64,000 nt of DNA from the NCBI GenBank assembly GCA_964519895.1, contig CAZFLE010000021.1, positions 15,004-79,003 of the forward strand, in the 5' to 3' direction. Position numbers and translations under genes: made by a program. This DNA is from CAYFPX01 sp964519895 (lineage in GTDB: Bacteria; Myxococcota_A; UBA796; CAJQPC01). The notes under the pieces are model-generated. The model ran no database searches. It had not been told where the DNA came from and saw only the letters and a list, made by a program, of their open reading frames with translations. Of this stretch, positions 1 through 8,477 are shown in pieces (the stretch's first letter is position 1; every line of letters begins with the position of its first letter).

Positions 1-386
1 GGCAGCTCACCGACCAGGACCTCCAGGTTCGCCACCAACACCAGCGCGATGATCGCCAGGGCGCCGGGCTGCACGATGAGCAGGTTGGCCCAGCCATAGA
101 GGAAGGCGACCAGCGGGCCGCGGCGCTCGCCATAGCCCTCCCGGAGGAACACATAGAGCCCACCCGCCTGGGGCATGCGGCCCCCCAGATCGGCGAGCAC
201 CAAGGCGCCGAGCAGGGTCACGAGCCCACCCAGGCCCCACACCCCCAGCATCCAGCCAGGGGAGGGGAGGTCCCGCGCCAGGGTCGCCGGCGCGAAGAAG
301 ATGCCCACGCCCACGATGGCGCCGACCACCACCGCACCGACGTCCAGGCCGCCGAGCTGGCGCTGTGCTTCGACCCGCTGGGCCAT
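1..386 (-). CDS. APC-family amino-acid permease, N-terminal fragment
   Basis: This is the N-terminal 128 residues of a gene that runs off the left edge of the window. The ATG at 386 opens a frame with no stop down to base 1. A hydrophilic start is followed by a helix with the glycine-rich stretch GAIVGVGIFFAP, typical of TM1 of amino acid/polyamine permeases (APC superfamily). A second helix and the motif GGRMPQAGGLYVFLREGYG resemble TM2 and the following loop of LAT/YjeH-like transporters, and a third helix begins near residue 100. It would sit in the inner membrane and import or exchange amino acids; the substrate cannot be read. It is divergent from the matrixin gene, with 86 bases between the starts. 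Confidence 0.82.
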   Translation of the reverse strand, partial: MAQRVEAQRQLGGLDVGAVVVGAIVGVGIFFAPATLARDLPSPGWMLGVWGLGGLVTLLGALVLADLGGRMPQAGGLYVFLREGYGERRGPLVAFLYGWANLLIVQPGALAIIALVLVANLEVLVGEL

Positions 387-472
387 CGGACCTCCGCGGC
401 CATTCGAGCACGGGGGGTCACGTCCCGCACGTGCTGAGCCGATCCGTCGTCAGACTCACGCCGAGGCCGTCG

Positions 473-1180
473 ATGACCCTCCTCTTGGCCCTCACCTCTG
501 CGCCCGCCCTGGGCTGGACCATCCTGCAGAACGGCGACGGCGCTGAGCTGCGCTGGACCGAGATGCCCATTCCGTACGCCATCAACCCCGGCAATGCCCA
601 GGGGCTGACGACGAGCGATGTGATGGCGGCCGTGTCCGGCGCCATGAGCGCCTGGGCCACCATCGACGGGGCCAGCGTGACCTTCAGCGACCAGGGCCAG
701 ACCCCGGTCAACGCGGTGGACTACGACTCGGTCAACACGATCTACTTCGACAGCGACTGGACCATGGACCCGGAGCTGATGGCCATCACGGCCAACTGGT
801 CCTACTCAGACGGCACGATCGTGGGCTTCGACATCCGCATCAACGAGCGGGACCACCAGTGGTCCGTGGCGGGAGCGGGCGACGCCGATGACCTCCAGAA
901 CATGCTGACCCACGAGGTCGGCCACAGCCTGGGCCTGGACCACACCACCCTGGACGACGCGGCGACCATGTTCGCCAACGCCGTGCCCGGCGAGGTCACC
1001 AAGCGCGAGCCCAAGGACGACGACCGCCAGGGGGCCCAGTACCTCTACGGCAAGGGCACGCCCGTGGACACGAGCGATGAGACCGCTGGTGGCTGCGCGA
1101 GCGCCGCGGTGGCCCCGCGGAGCGCTGCCGCTTTTCTGCTGACAGGTCTCATGATCGGCATGCGCCGTTCCGATCCATGA
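473..1180 (+). CDS. Secreted matrixin-type metalloprotease with MYXO-CTERM-like tail
   Basis: A 235-residue predicted secreted zinc protease. The ATG at 473 is chosen because a signal peptide (MTLLLALTSAPALG) follows directly; the reading frame stays open upstream but shows no signal peptide there. The metzincin motif HEVGHSLGLDH gives zinc ligands His147, His151 and His157 with catalytic Glu148, and Met166 in DDAATMF may be the Met-turn. The C-terminus has the pattern Gly-Gly-Cys (206-208), a hydrophobic helix (about 216-229) and Arg-Arg (231-232), resembling the MYXO-CTERM sorting tag of Myxococcota surface proteins. The protein is therefore probably exported, anchored and later released or kept at the surface. 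A secreted gene of unknown function follows in the same direction. Matrixin-family membership is secure; the substrate is unknown. Confidence 0.86.
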   Translation: MTLLLALTSAPALGWTILQNGDGAELRWTEMPIPYAINPGNAQGLTTSDVMAAVSGAMSAWATIDGASVTFSDQGQTPVNAVDYDSVNTIYFDSDWTMDPELMAITANWSYSDGTIVGFDIRINERDHQWSVAGAGDADDLQNMLTHEVGHSLGLDHTTLDDAATMFANAVPGEVTKREPKDDDRQGAQYLYGKGTPVDTSDETAGGCASAAVAPRSAAAFLLTGLMIGMRRSDP

Positions 1181-1358
1181 GGTGTGAGCGGGACGGCCCT
1201 GCACGGCCCCCCCGCTGACCCCGAGGCTCTCGATTCAAGTCTTGTCCTGTTTGCCGAGCAGGGCCGGGGTGGTCCCTGCCTCCCATCCCGCAGCCGGGCC
1301 TCTTCGTGAGGCCCGGCCGGCACCCTTCCTCCCCCTCTCTCCGCTCCCGAGAACGTCC

Positions 1359-1835
1359 ATGCGTCCACTCCTGCTCGCCTCCGTCGCCTTCACGATGCCC
1401 CTGGCCGCCACGGCCACCAGCTTCGAGCGGGCCTATGACATGACCGAGCTGAGGAACCGCGCCGAGACCGTCATCGTGGGCGAGGTCCAGGGCACCTGGA
1501 CCGAGACCACCCGCGATGGCTGGTGGACGGTCGCCACCCTGGTGGTCGACGAGACCCTCCAGGGCTCCCACGAGCCCGTGGTCGAGGTCCGATACCCCGG
1601 CGGCTCCGTCGGCGACCTGCACCTGGTCGTCTCCGGTGCCCCCAAGCTCCACCCCGGCGACGACGTGGTCGTCTTCACCCGCGACGACGGCAAGGTCCTG
1701 GGCATGGCCCAAGGCGTCTGGAAGATCTCAGACGACGGCCAGGCCACGCGGGATCTCTCCAGGCTTGCCTTCAAGGACGGCTCCAAGCCCGTCGAGAGCA
1801 TGCCCATCGAGGAGCTCAAGCGCCTGGTGCGGTGA
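1359..1835 (+). CDS. Small secreted protein of unknown function
   Basis: A 158-residue protein starting at the ATG at 1359, directly followed by a signal peptide ending near TATA-TS. The mature part is a single compact domain with alternating short hydrophobic strands (VIVGEV, TVATLVVDETL, VVEVRYPGG, DDVVVFTRDDG), so a mainly beta fold is likely. I do not recognise a named family. Position suggests it works with the matrixin-like protease 178 bases upstream, since both are exported, share the strand and have no obvious terminator between them. Whether it is an inhibitor, chaperone or substrate cannot be told from sequence. Confidence 0.72.
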   Translation: MRPLLLASVAFTMPLAATATSFERAYDMTELRNRAETVIVGEVQGTWTETTRDGWWTVATLVVDETLQGSHEPVVEVRYPGGSVGDLHLVVSGAPKLHPGDDVVVFTRDDGKVLGMAQGVWKISDDGQATRDLSRLAFKDGSKPVESMPIEELKRLVR

Positions 1836-2323
1836 CGCACCCCCCTCCGAAGCCCCTGGGTCGGGATCTTCTTTCCCCCTCCCACCCCCGGAACCGGTCT
1901 CGGTCTGGGGGCTTCACTATTTTGGTTCAGGGGGTGAGGCCGCGGGCTCGCTGTCGCTCGCCTTCGCGGTCACCCCTCTGGCCCGGCGGCCTCCGCCTCC
2001 GCCGTACGTGGAAGTGTCTCAGGGGGAACTCACCCGGGACCTCGCTCCGCTCGGCCTGCCCTCGCTGGCGCTCGGCCGGTTGAGTACCCCCTGAAACACT
2101 TCCGCTCCCGGCTGCGGCCGCCGGGCAGGGCCTGGGCGCTCCGCGCCAGGACCTGCACCCGCGGTGCGGGTGCAAGGCCGAGGGAGCAGGAATCGTAACC
2201 GGGGTAACCGGGGTCTAACAGGGGTCAGGAACCTTTTGTTAAGCATTAGGTCGTCGCGCATGGACCACGTCCATCAGACGAACGGGGTTCGGGGCATGAC
2301 ACCGGCTTGGGGCTGCCGCGGAC
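1836..2323. other. Convergent intergenic region rich in inverted repeats
   Basis: About 490 bases lie between two convergent genes and hold no credible coding frame. The region contains an imperfect inverted repeat around 1924-1975 (CAGGGGGTGA on the left, a CACCCCTCTG-type arm on the right), the better element at 2010-2103 listed separately, and a tandem 9-mer GTAACCGGG at 2195-2212 followed by a diverged third copy. A short hairpin, ATGGAC-CAC-GTCCAT, lies at 2260-2274. Some of these may act as bidirectional terminators, but no T-run follows any of them. Confidence 0.6.
2010..2103. repeat. 94-bp element with 23-bp imperfect inverted repeats
   Basis: The left arm (2010-2032, beginning GGAAGTGT) and right arm (2081-2103, ending ACACTTCC) are inverted copies that match at 21 of 23 positions, around a 48-base GC-rich centre. 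The centre holds a near-duplicated CTCGCT..CGCTCGGCC unit. It could be a strong terminator hairpin or a short MITE- or REP-like element. No target-site duplication is obvious. Confidence 0.55.
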
Positions 2324-3418
2324 CTACTCTTGCTGCCTGGTCTTCGAACCCCGCACCAGCCGGCGCTCGACGATTCGGCGCTGGCGGTCCTTGTACAGCT
2401 CGTGGGCGTTCTCGCCGTCTTCGTTGGCCAGGGCGGTCTCCCGGTCCAGGAGCTGGAATTCCACCATGACGAAGACCGTGCGCCCCAAGAGGTAGGGGTG
2501 CTCGGGGAAGGGGTGCTCCTCGTCGAGCCGGACCGGGAAGTCCACGATGAAGTTGATGGTCCGGTAGCTGTTGCCGCTGAAGGGGTTGTTGTCCGCGATC
2601 CATTCGCTCGCCCGAGACCGCAGCCGCTGCAGGTCCGGGGTCATGGCGGCGTATTCCTGGATCTCGCGCAGGCTCCGGCGAAAGTTGACCAGGTTGTTGT
2701 GGCTCTGCCCCGGGATGGCGTAGTTGAACGGGAACAAGGTCCGGCACAGGTGCGCCAGCACGGGCACGATCTCGGACTGCTTCTCGACCACGATGCGGAA
2801 CCGGAGCTTGTCGAACACCGTGGCCGCGATGGTGTCGCGCTTGGCCAGGAGCTTGGTGATCACCGAGTTCCGCGTCTTGCGGCTCCCGTAGAAGGCGTGG
2901 AGCGGGAACCCCTGCTGCCGCAACCCGTCCGCGTACTCGATGATGCGCTTCTCGGCCTGGTCCAGGAGCTGCGCCTCGCTGACGGGGGTCTGGAATTTCA
3001 GGTCCGCCGCCTCCATGTGGTTGATGACGTGCATCAGCTTGAGCGTGGTGCACGCCAGCATCTGGCGGCGCCGGAAGCGGCCGGCAAAGGTCGACGCCTC
3101 GACAAAGACGTCCCGCACATCGGCCGGGACCCGCAGGTCGTCGGGAAAGCGCAGGTCCAGGTTCTCCTCGAGGTAGTTCACCGACTGGTTGAACACGAAC
3201 CGGAGCCGCTCCTGGTCGGACGGATCGTCCGGGTCCATCAGGTTCAGGCGCAGGAACTCATTGACCTCGTTGCGGTGGGTGAAATTCAGCCGGTTCCAGT
3301 CGATGACCGAGCTGCCCTGGAGGATCAGGCGCACGCTCTCCAGATCGAGCAGCTCCAGGTTGCGGGCCGTGAACGTGGGCTGGACCGACGTGTCGACGTT
3401 GAGGATGTCGCGGGACAC
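2324..3418 (-). CDS. TIGR04552-like protein with RelA/SpoT-synthetase-like signature
   Basis: A 364-residue cytoplasmic protein that I recognise as the myxobacterial family TIGR04552 from WNRLNFTHRNEVNEFL near residues 41-56, LKLMHVINHMEA, and KLRFRIVVEKQ. The family has no assigned function that I know of. By eye the second half follows the (p)ppGpp synthetase fold of RelA/SpoT proteins: GSRKTRNSVITKL (178-190) matches the G-x-x-K-x-x-x-S-I-x-x-K segment, D203 in DKLRFRIV matches the Mg-binding Asp, Y285 in NSYRTIN matches the G-Y-x-S-x-H tyrosine, and E320 in VEFQ matches the catalytic Glu of the E-[IV]-Q-I motif, followed by AHELYK. It is a single-gene unit divergent from the membrane protein next to it. 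Catalysis is inferred only. Confidence 0.75.
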   Translation of the reverse strand: MSRDILNVDTSVQPTFTARNLELLDLESVRLILQGSSVIDWNRLNFTHRNEVNEFLRLNLMDPDDPSDQERLRFVFNQSVNYLEENLDLRFPDDLRVPADVRDVFVEASTFAGRFRRRQMLACTTLKLMHVINHMEAADLKFQTPVSEAQLLDQAEKRIIEYADGLRQQGFPLHAFYGSRKTRNSVITKLLAKRDTIAATVFDKLRFRIVVEKQSEIVPVLAHLCRTLFPFNYAIPGQSHNNLVNFRRSLREIQEYAAMTPDLQRLRSRASEWIADNNPFSGNSYRTINFIVDFPVRLDEEHPFPEHPYLLGRTVFVMVEFQLLDRETALANEDGENAHELYKDRQRRIVERRLVRGSKTRQQE

Positions 3419-3515
3419 GAGGGGCCTCTAAGGGGGCGGCCGGGTGTTGACCCGTGCCTTGCTGTGGCCTGACCCCGTCGATAAGGGCGGGTGCTCGTCC
3501 CTGGAGGCTGGACCG

Positions 3516-4472
3516 GTGAAGCAGCAACAGAGCGCATGGCGCTTGTTCCTCGGCCTCCTGGTCTTGTTGGGCGGCGGCCTGGTCGCGGCGCTGGTCCGGG
3601 AGCCTCGGGCGGTCGCCGCCGTGGTCGCCGTAGGCCTGGTGCTGATCGGCTGGGACCCGGACACCCGCGGTGCCTTCAAGGTGGTCGCAGCCGCGGCCGG
3701 ACAGACCCTGCGGAACCTGTTCATGCTCCTGCCCTTCCTCCTGCTGGTGGGCGGGCTGGGCAGCGTGCTGGCCTGGCAGGTCGGCGCCCTGGCGCTGGAG
3801 CACCTGGTCAAGCCCGGCGCAGGTCAACAGGCCCAGCTCCTGACCTCTGAGCTGACCAAGCTCGGCGTGTTGACCCTGTGGGGCATCGCCGCAGCGCCGG
3901 TGCTCGACGCCGTCTCGATCTACGCCTGGCGCCACCGGGCCACCGAGCGCTCCTTTGGCGGCGCCATCAACTACGCCCTGAATCGCTACCGCCGCATGTT
4001 CGGACCCCACGCGGTGTCCTTCACCGGCATCAGCCTGGGCATGTCCGTCATCATCCCGGGCATCATGTTCGGTCTCTGGTGGGCTTGGGTCGACGCGATC
4101 ACCGCCACCCGCGATCGGACCCTCGATCCCCTGCTGAAGAGCCTGGGTCGGGATCCCTCAGCCCGCAGCCCGCTCCAGTGGTCCAGGGTCCTGTCCCGGG
4201 GCCACCGCCTGCGCATCGTGCGGGCCTGGCTGCCCTACGTCTTCTGGTACGTGCCCGCTGCCATGGTCCTGGTCTACCAGGCCGAGGGCGCCGGGTTCTG
4301 GGCCGTGCTCGCCTTTGGCACCTTCAACATGCTGCTGCTCACCGTGATGGAGATGGCCATGGTCGGGCTGTTCGAGGAGCGGCTCGAGCTCCTCGCCGCC
4401 CAGGCCGAAGAGCGCGGCATCGGCGTCGACCGGGGCGAAGACGTGGACAGCGAGTCGCCGAAGGCTTCTTGA
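3516..4472 (+). CDS. Multi-pass inner-membrane protein of unknown function
   Basis: A 318-residue protein with about six hydrophobic segments: near residues 7-27, 30-45, 66-90, 115-140, 170-195 and two close together at 240-285. The GTG at 3516 is preferred because GGAGG lies about nine bases upstream. A cytoplasmic loop rich in Arg separates the middle and last helices, and the tail is acidic. No transporter or enzyme signature is apparent. Its stop overlaps the probable TTG start of mfd (TTGA at 4469-4472), so the two are likely co-translated, although a functional link to repair is not implied. Confidence 0.72.
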   Translation: MKQQQSAWRLFLGLLVLLGGGLVAALVREPRAVAAVVAVGLVLIGWDPDTRGAFKVVAAAAGQTLRNLFMLLPFLLLVGGLGSVLAWQVGALALEHLVKPGAGQQAQLLTSELTKLGVLTLWGIAAAPVLDAVSIYAWRHRATERSFGGAINYALNRYRRMFGPHAVSFTGISLGMSVIIPGIMFGLWWAWVDAITATRDRTLDPLLKSLGRDPSARSPLQWSRVLSRGHRLRIVRAWLPYVFWYVPAAMVLVYQAEGAGFWAVLAFGTFNMLLLTVMEMAMVGLFEERLELLAAQAEERGIGVDRGEDVDSESPKAS

Positions 4473-7400
4473 GCGCGGTCTGGCTGGGGGGCCTACCGGG
4501 TCTCCTGACGCCCGGAGCGGTTCTGACCGGCGTGCCAGAGGGCGCGGCTGGCTACCTGCTGGCCCAGGCTGCGACGGAGAGCGTGCGCCCGGTCTGGGTG
4601 GTCGTGCCCGACGCCACCGAGGCCCGTCGCCTGGCTGCCGAGGCCCGCTTCCACGCGCCCGAGCTCCACGTCCGGCTCCTCCCGGCCGACGACGTGCGGC
4701 CCTACGACGGCCTGTCGCCCCATCCCGACCTGCCCCGCACGCGCATCGCCACCCTGGCGACCGCCCAGGCGCCAGGCCTGATCCTGACCACGGGGGCAGC
4801 GCTGCGCCAGAAGGTCCTGCCCCCCGGACTGCTCGCGCGAAGCCCGACCCTGAGGCCCGGCGACGTGCACGACCCTGCCGCCCTGGCGGGTCAGCTCGCG
4901 GACCTGGGCTACCTGGGCGTCGGGCGGGTCGAGGACCCCGGGACCTTCTCCCGCCGGGGGGACCTGCTCGACCTGTGGCCCACGGGCCTCTCGCGCCCGG
5001 TCCGCCTGGACTTCTTCGACGAGGACCTGGAGGAGATCCGCCACTTCGATCCGGCCAGCCAGCGGGTCCTGGACCCTCTGGACGCAGTCCGGCTGCTGCC
5101 CGCCCGAGAAGAGGTGCTCACCGCCGACGCCCTGGCCCGAGCCGCCACGGTGCTGCGGGACCGGGTCGCGGAGCTCGGGCGCGGGACCGAGCGGCGGCGA
5201 GAGGTCCTCGAGGACCTCAAGGCCTCCATCCGGTTCTCCGGCGTGGACGCCTGGCTCCCGGCTCTGCACGATCTGGTGCCCGCCTGGCAGCACGCCGGCG
5301 ACGCCCTGTGGGTCGTGATCGACAGCGAGCGGGTGCGCGAGCGGACCCAGGCCAGCGCCACCACCGCCCAGCGCCGCTTCGACGCCCTGGACGACGGCGA
5401 TCAGCCCCTGGTCGGCCCCTCAGAGCGCTATGTCGCGCCGTCCGAGATCTGGCACGCCCTAACGCCTGCAGCCCGGATCGAGCCCCTGGGGCTGGACGAC
5501 GCCATGGACGCAGGCCTCACCGACAACGGGGCGCTGCGGGTCGGCACCGGCGCTTCTCTGGCCCCGGTCGCCGCCCAGCTGCGGGATCGCCTGGCCGAGG
5601 GCTGGCGGATCGGGCTGGTGGTCGACTCGGAGCTCCGCGCCGAGCGCATCGGCGCCCTGCTGCTGCCCCACCAGCTGACCCCCCACCGCACCGCCGACAC
5701 CGACCCCGCCAGCTGGACCCCCGGCGTGCTCACCCAGGTGGTCGGCGATCTGCCCCGGGGCTTCACGGCCCCCCTCGATCGCCTGATCGTGGTCACGGCC
5801 GACGAGGTCTTCGGCGAGAAGCTCCGCAACCGGGGCACGCGCCAGAAGACCGTCGGCCAGGCCGCCCGCGAAGCCTCGGTCACCACCTTTGCCCAGCTCA
5901 AGGAAGGGGACCTGGTCGTGCACCGGCTCCACGGCATCGGCGAGTACCGGGGCCTGAAGCGGGTGGAGCTCGACCTGGCCATCCAGGACATGGTCCAGCT
6001 CCAGTACCGGAACGGCCGCATGTACCTGCCGGTCACGCGGCTGGACGCCCTCTCCCGGTACCACCTGGGCGAAGGCGGCAAGGCGCCGCGCCTGGACCGC
6101 CTGGGCGGGGACACCTGGCAGACCCGCAAGGCCCGGGTCAAGGACGCTGTGCTCAAGCTGGCCCACGAGCTGCTCTCGCTCCAGGCCGCCCGCAAGACCC
6201 GACCCGGTCACGCCTACGTGGGGCTGTCGCCGCGCTACCGCCGCTTCGCCGAGGCCTTTCCCTTCACGGAGACCCCCGACCAGGCCATGGCCATCAGCGC
6301 CGTGCTGGACGACCTCAAGCGGGGCCAGCCGATGGACCGGCTGGTGGTCGGTGACGTGGGCTTCGGCAAGACCGAGGTCGCCCTGCGCGGCGCGATGCGG
6401 GTGCTCGACGAAGGCCGCCAGGTCGCCCTGTTGTGCCCGACCACCGTGTTGGCCTACCAGCACTACCGGACCTTCTCCGACCGCTTCGCAGCCTTTGGCG
6501 TGCGCGTCGGCCTGCTGTCTCGCTTCACCACCGGCGCAGAGAAGAAGGCCCTGCTGGCCGAGCTGCGCACCGGCGACGTGCAGCTGGTCATCGGGACCAC
6601 CAGCCTGCTCGGCCGCACCGTGCGCTTCCAGGATCTGGGCCTGATCGTCATCGACGAGGAACACCGCTTCGGCGTGAAGCAGAAGGCCCGGCTGCGGGCC
6701 ATCCGGCAAGAGGTCGACGTGCTGGCGCTCTCCGCGACGCCGATCCCCCGGTCGATGTACATGGCGGTCACGGGCCTGCGCACGTTCTCGGTCATCACCA
6801 CGCCCCCGCGGGACCGGCTGCCGATCCGCACCTCGGTGGGCCGCTGGGGCGAAGGACGCATCCGCGAGGATCTGCTGCGCGAGCTCCAGCGGGGCGGCCA
6901 GGCCTTCTTCGTGCACAACCGGATCCAGACCATCGACGACGCCGCCAGGACCGTGTCCGAGGCGGTGCCCGAGGCCCGGGTGGACATCGCCCACGGCGGC
7001 ATGGATGCCCGTCGGCTCGAGCAGGTCCTGGTGCGCTTCGTGGCCCGGGAGTTCGACGTGTTGGTCTGCACCGCCATCATCGAGTCCGGGGTGGACATGC
7101 CGACCGTGAACACCATCCTGGTGGACCACGCCGAGCGGTTCGGCCTGGCCCAGCTCTACCAGCTGCGTGGGCGAGTGGGGCGGTCCCACGTGCGGGGCTA
7201 CTGCACGCTGCTGGTCCACGAGGAGAACCCGCTCAGCCGCAAGGCCATCAAGCGGCTGAGGGTGCTCCAGGAGCACACCGAGCTGGGGTCGGGCTTCGCG
7301 GTGGCCACCGCTGATCTGGACCTGCGGGGCGCTGGGGACCTGCTCGGGGAGCGACAGCACGGAAACATCCAGGCCGTCGGCTTCGAGACCTATGTGGCGC

Positions 7401-7903
7401 TCCTGGAGGAAGCCATCGATGAGGCCCGAGGCCGGGTCCATCGAGAGCAGCTCGATCCCGAGGTCAACGTGCCCCGGCCCACGTTCCTGCCCGAGACCTG
7501 GATCCCCCGGATCGAGGACCGGCTCTTCACGTACAAGGCCCTGGCCTCGGCCCGCAGCGCCACCCAGATTCGAAACCTGCTGGACCACGCCGCCTCAGAG
7601 CACGGGACCATCCCGGTCGAAGCCCTGGACCTGGGGCGCCTGCTCGAGGTCCGCCTGCGCTGCCGCGAGCTGGGCATCGCGCGCTGCGACTGGCTCAAGG
7701 TGCGGGTGCTGCTGGAGCTCGCCCCGGAGAGCGAAGTCCCGCTGGCGAAGCTCGAGTCCCTCGCCCAGGCCCAGCCCCGTCGCTTCGCCGTGCCTTCGGT
7801 CGATCCGGTCCGCTTCGAGTGCCGCTTCACCCCCCAGGAGGCCGAGCAGCCCTTTGTGGTGCTCCACTGGCTCCTGGGCCAGCTCGACGACGCCGCCAGC
7901 TGA
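4469..7903 (+). CDS. mfd: Transcription-repair coupling factor Mfd
   Basis: Mfd removes RNA polymerase stalled at DNA lesions and recruits the UvrA-UvrB excision machinery. From the TTG at 4469 the protein is 1144 residues, almost exactly the usual Mfd length. It has the UvrB-like N-terminal module (RIATLATA, DLLDLWP), an RNA-polymerase-interacting domain with LVVHRLHGIGEYRGL near residues 485-500, and a RecG-type translocase with Walker A GDVGFGKTE (628-636), the DEEH box at 729-732, SATPIPR, and the ESGVDMP and QLRGRVGR helicase motifs. A C-terminal UvrA-binding-regulating domain follows. A later in-frame GTG at 4532 is an alternative start but would trim the conserved N-terminus. The 3' end overlaps a convergent gene by 77 bases. 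Confidence 0.97.
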   Translation: MSAVWLGGLPGLLTPGAVLTGVPEGAAGYLLAQAATESVRPVWVVVPDATEARRLAAEARFHAPELHVRLLPADDVRPYDGLSPHPDLPRTRIATLATAQAPGLILTTGAALRQKVLPPGLLARSPTLRPGDVHDPAALAGQLADLGYLGVGRVEDPGTFSRRGDLLDLWPTGLSRPVRLDFFDEDLEEIRHFDPASQRVLDPLDAVRLLPAREEVLTADALARAATVLRDRVAELGRGTERRREVLEDLKASIRFSGVDAWLPALHDLVPAWQHAGDALWVVIDSERVRERTQASATTAQRRFDALDDGDQPLVGPSERYVAPSEIWHALTPAARIEPLGLDDAMDAGLTDNGALRVGTGASLAPVAAQLRDRLAEGWRIGLVVDSELRAERIGALLLPHQLTPHRTADTDPASWTPGVLTQVVGDLPRGFTAPLDRLIVVTADEVFGEKLRNRGTRQKTVGQAAREASVTTFAQLKEGDLVVHRLHGIGEYRGLKRVELDLAIQDMVQLQYRNGRMYLPVTRLDALSRYHLGEGGKAPRLDRLGGDTWQTRKARVKDAVLKLAHELLSLQAARKTRPGHAYVGLSPRYRRFAEAFPFTETPDQAMAISAVLDDLKRGQPMDRLVVGDVGFGKTEVALRGAMRVLDEGRQVALLCPTTVLAYQHYRTFSDRFAAFGVRVGLLSRFTTGAEKKALLAELRTGDVQLVIGTTSLLGRTVRFQDLGLIVIDEEHRFGVKQKARLRAIRQEVDVLALSATPIPRSMYMAVTGLRTFSVITTPPRDRLPIRTSVGRWGEGRIREDLLRELQRGGQAFFVHNRIQTIDDAARTVSEAVPEARVDIAHGGMDARRLEQVLVRFVAREFDVLVCTAIIESGVDMPTVNTILVDHAERFGLAQLYQLRGRVGRSHVRGYCTLLVHEENPLSRKAIKRLRVLQEHTELGSGFAVATADLDLRGAGDLLGERQHGNIQAVGFETYVALLEEAIDEARGRVHREQLDPEVNVPRPTFLPETWIPRIEDRLFTYKALASARSATQIRNLLDHAASEHGTIPVEALDLGRLLEVRLRCRELGIARCDWLKVRVLLELAPESEVPLAKLESLAQAQPRRFAVPSVDPVRFECRFTPQEAEQPFVVLHWLLGQLDDAAS

Positions 7904-8477
7904 CCAGGCCCAGGAGCGCCAGGAGCGCCGGCGCAAGGCCCTGCGCGGGACTCGCCGAGCAGCCACAGCGATCCCTCTGGGCCTCGGGCGCCGGACCCTC
8001 TGGCGCCTCCGCGGCCACCGGCACCGGCTCCGGGGGCGGCGCCTCGATCATCGCCAGGTTGCGGTGGTCCAAGGCCGTGAGGCGCGCGTCGGTGTAGCGG
8101 TCGTCGGGCTGGTACCAGTCCAGGCTCTCCAGGACCTTGGCGTGATCGGGCGCCGGGGACTTGCGCCCGCGGTGGGCCTTGATGCCGTCGAGCAGCAGTC
8201 GGCGATCCGAAGGGTTGTAGGCCCTGGCCTCGGCCGGCGTGACCTCGGCGTCCAGCCGGTGGAGTCGCCACACCGCCAGCGCCCGGGTCAGGCGTGCTGG
8301 GTCGTCTGTCGCCGCGGCCCGCTCGATCAGGTCCGGCGCGGCCGTGGAATCCGCCGCCAGGCAGCCATAGGCCCGGCGAGTCCCGCTGGCCTGGAGCTCG
8401 GCCAGCCAGGCGTCGCGCCCGTCGGCACAGTCCGCTTCCTGGGCCAGGGCGACCCCCACCAGCCAGAGCCCGATCAC
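7827..8477 (-). CDS. Secreted protein with MYXO-CTERM-like sorting tail
   Basis: A 216-residue protein with a short signal peptide (VIGLWLVGVALAQ) and a C-terminal tail consisting of CGCSA (171-175), a hydrophobic helix (180-194) and RRRR (195-198). This is the layout of MYXO-CTERM tags, in which the cysteine is thought to be processed for surface anchoring. Unusually, 18 residues continue beyond the Arg cluster, and that part overlaps the end of mfd on the other strand. The middle region is charged and probably helical; I do not recognise its family. The GTG start overlaps the glpK stop (GTGA), indicating translational coupling to glpK. Confidence 0.75.
   Translation of the reverse strand: MIGLWLVGVALAQEADCADGRDAWLAELQASGTRRAYGCLAADSTAAPDLIERAAATDDPARLTRALAVWRLHRLDAEVTPAEARAYNPSDRRLLLDGIKAHRGRKSPAPDHAKVLESLDWYQPDDRYTDARLTALDHRNLAMIEAPPPEPVPVAAEAPEGPAPEAQRDRCGCSASPAQGLAPALLALLGLVSWRRRRAGPGASGAPQRAARPPGG

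Noticed and set aside
3878..4468. Extension of the mfd frame upstream to a start at 3878, giving 1341 residues.
   Set aside because: The extra 197 residues are a frame shadow of the membrane-protein gene (Arg/Pro/His-rich, no homology to Mfd). The TTG at 4469 gives the normal length.
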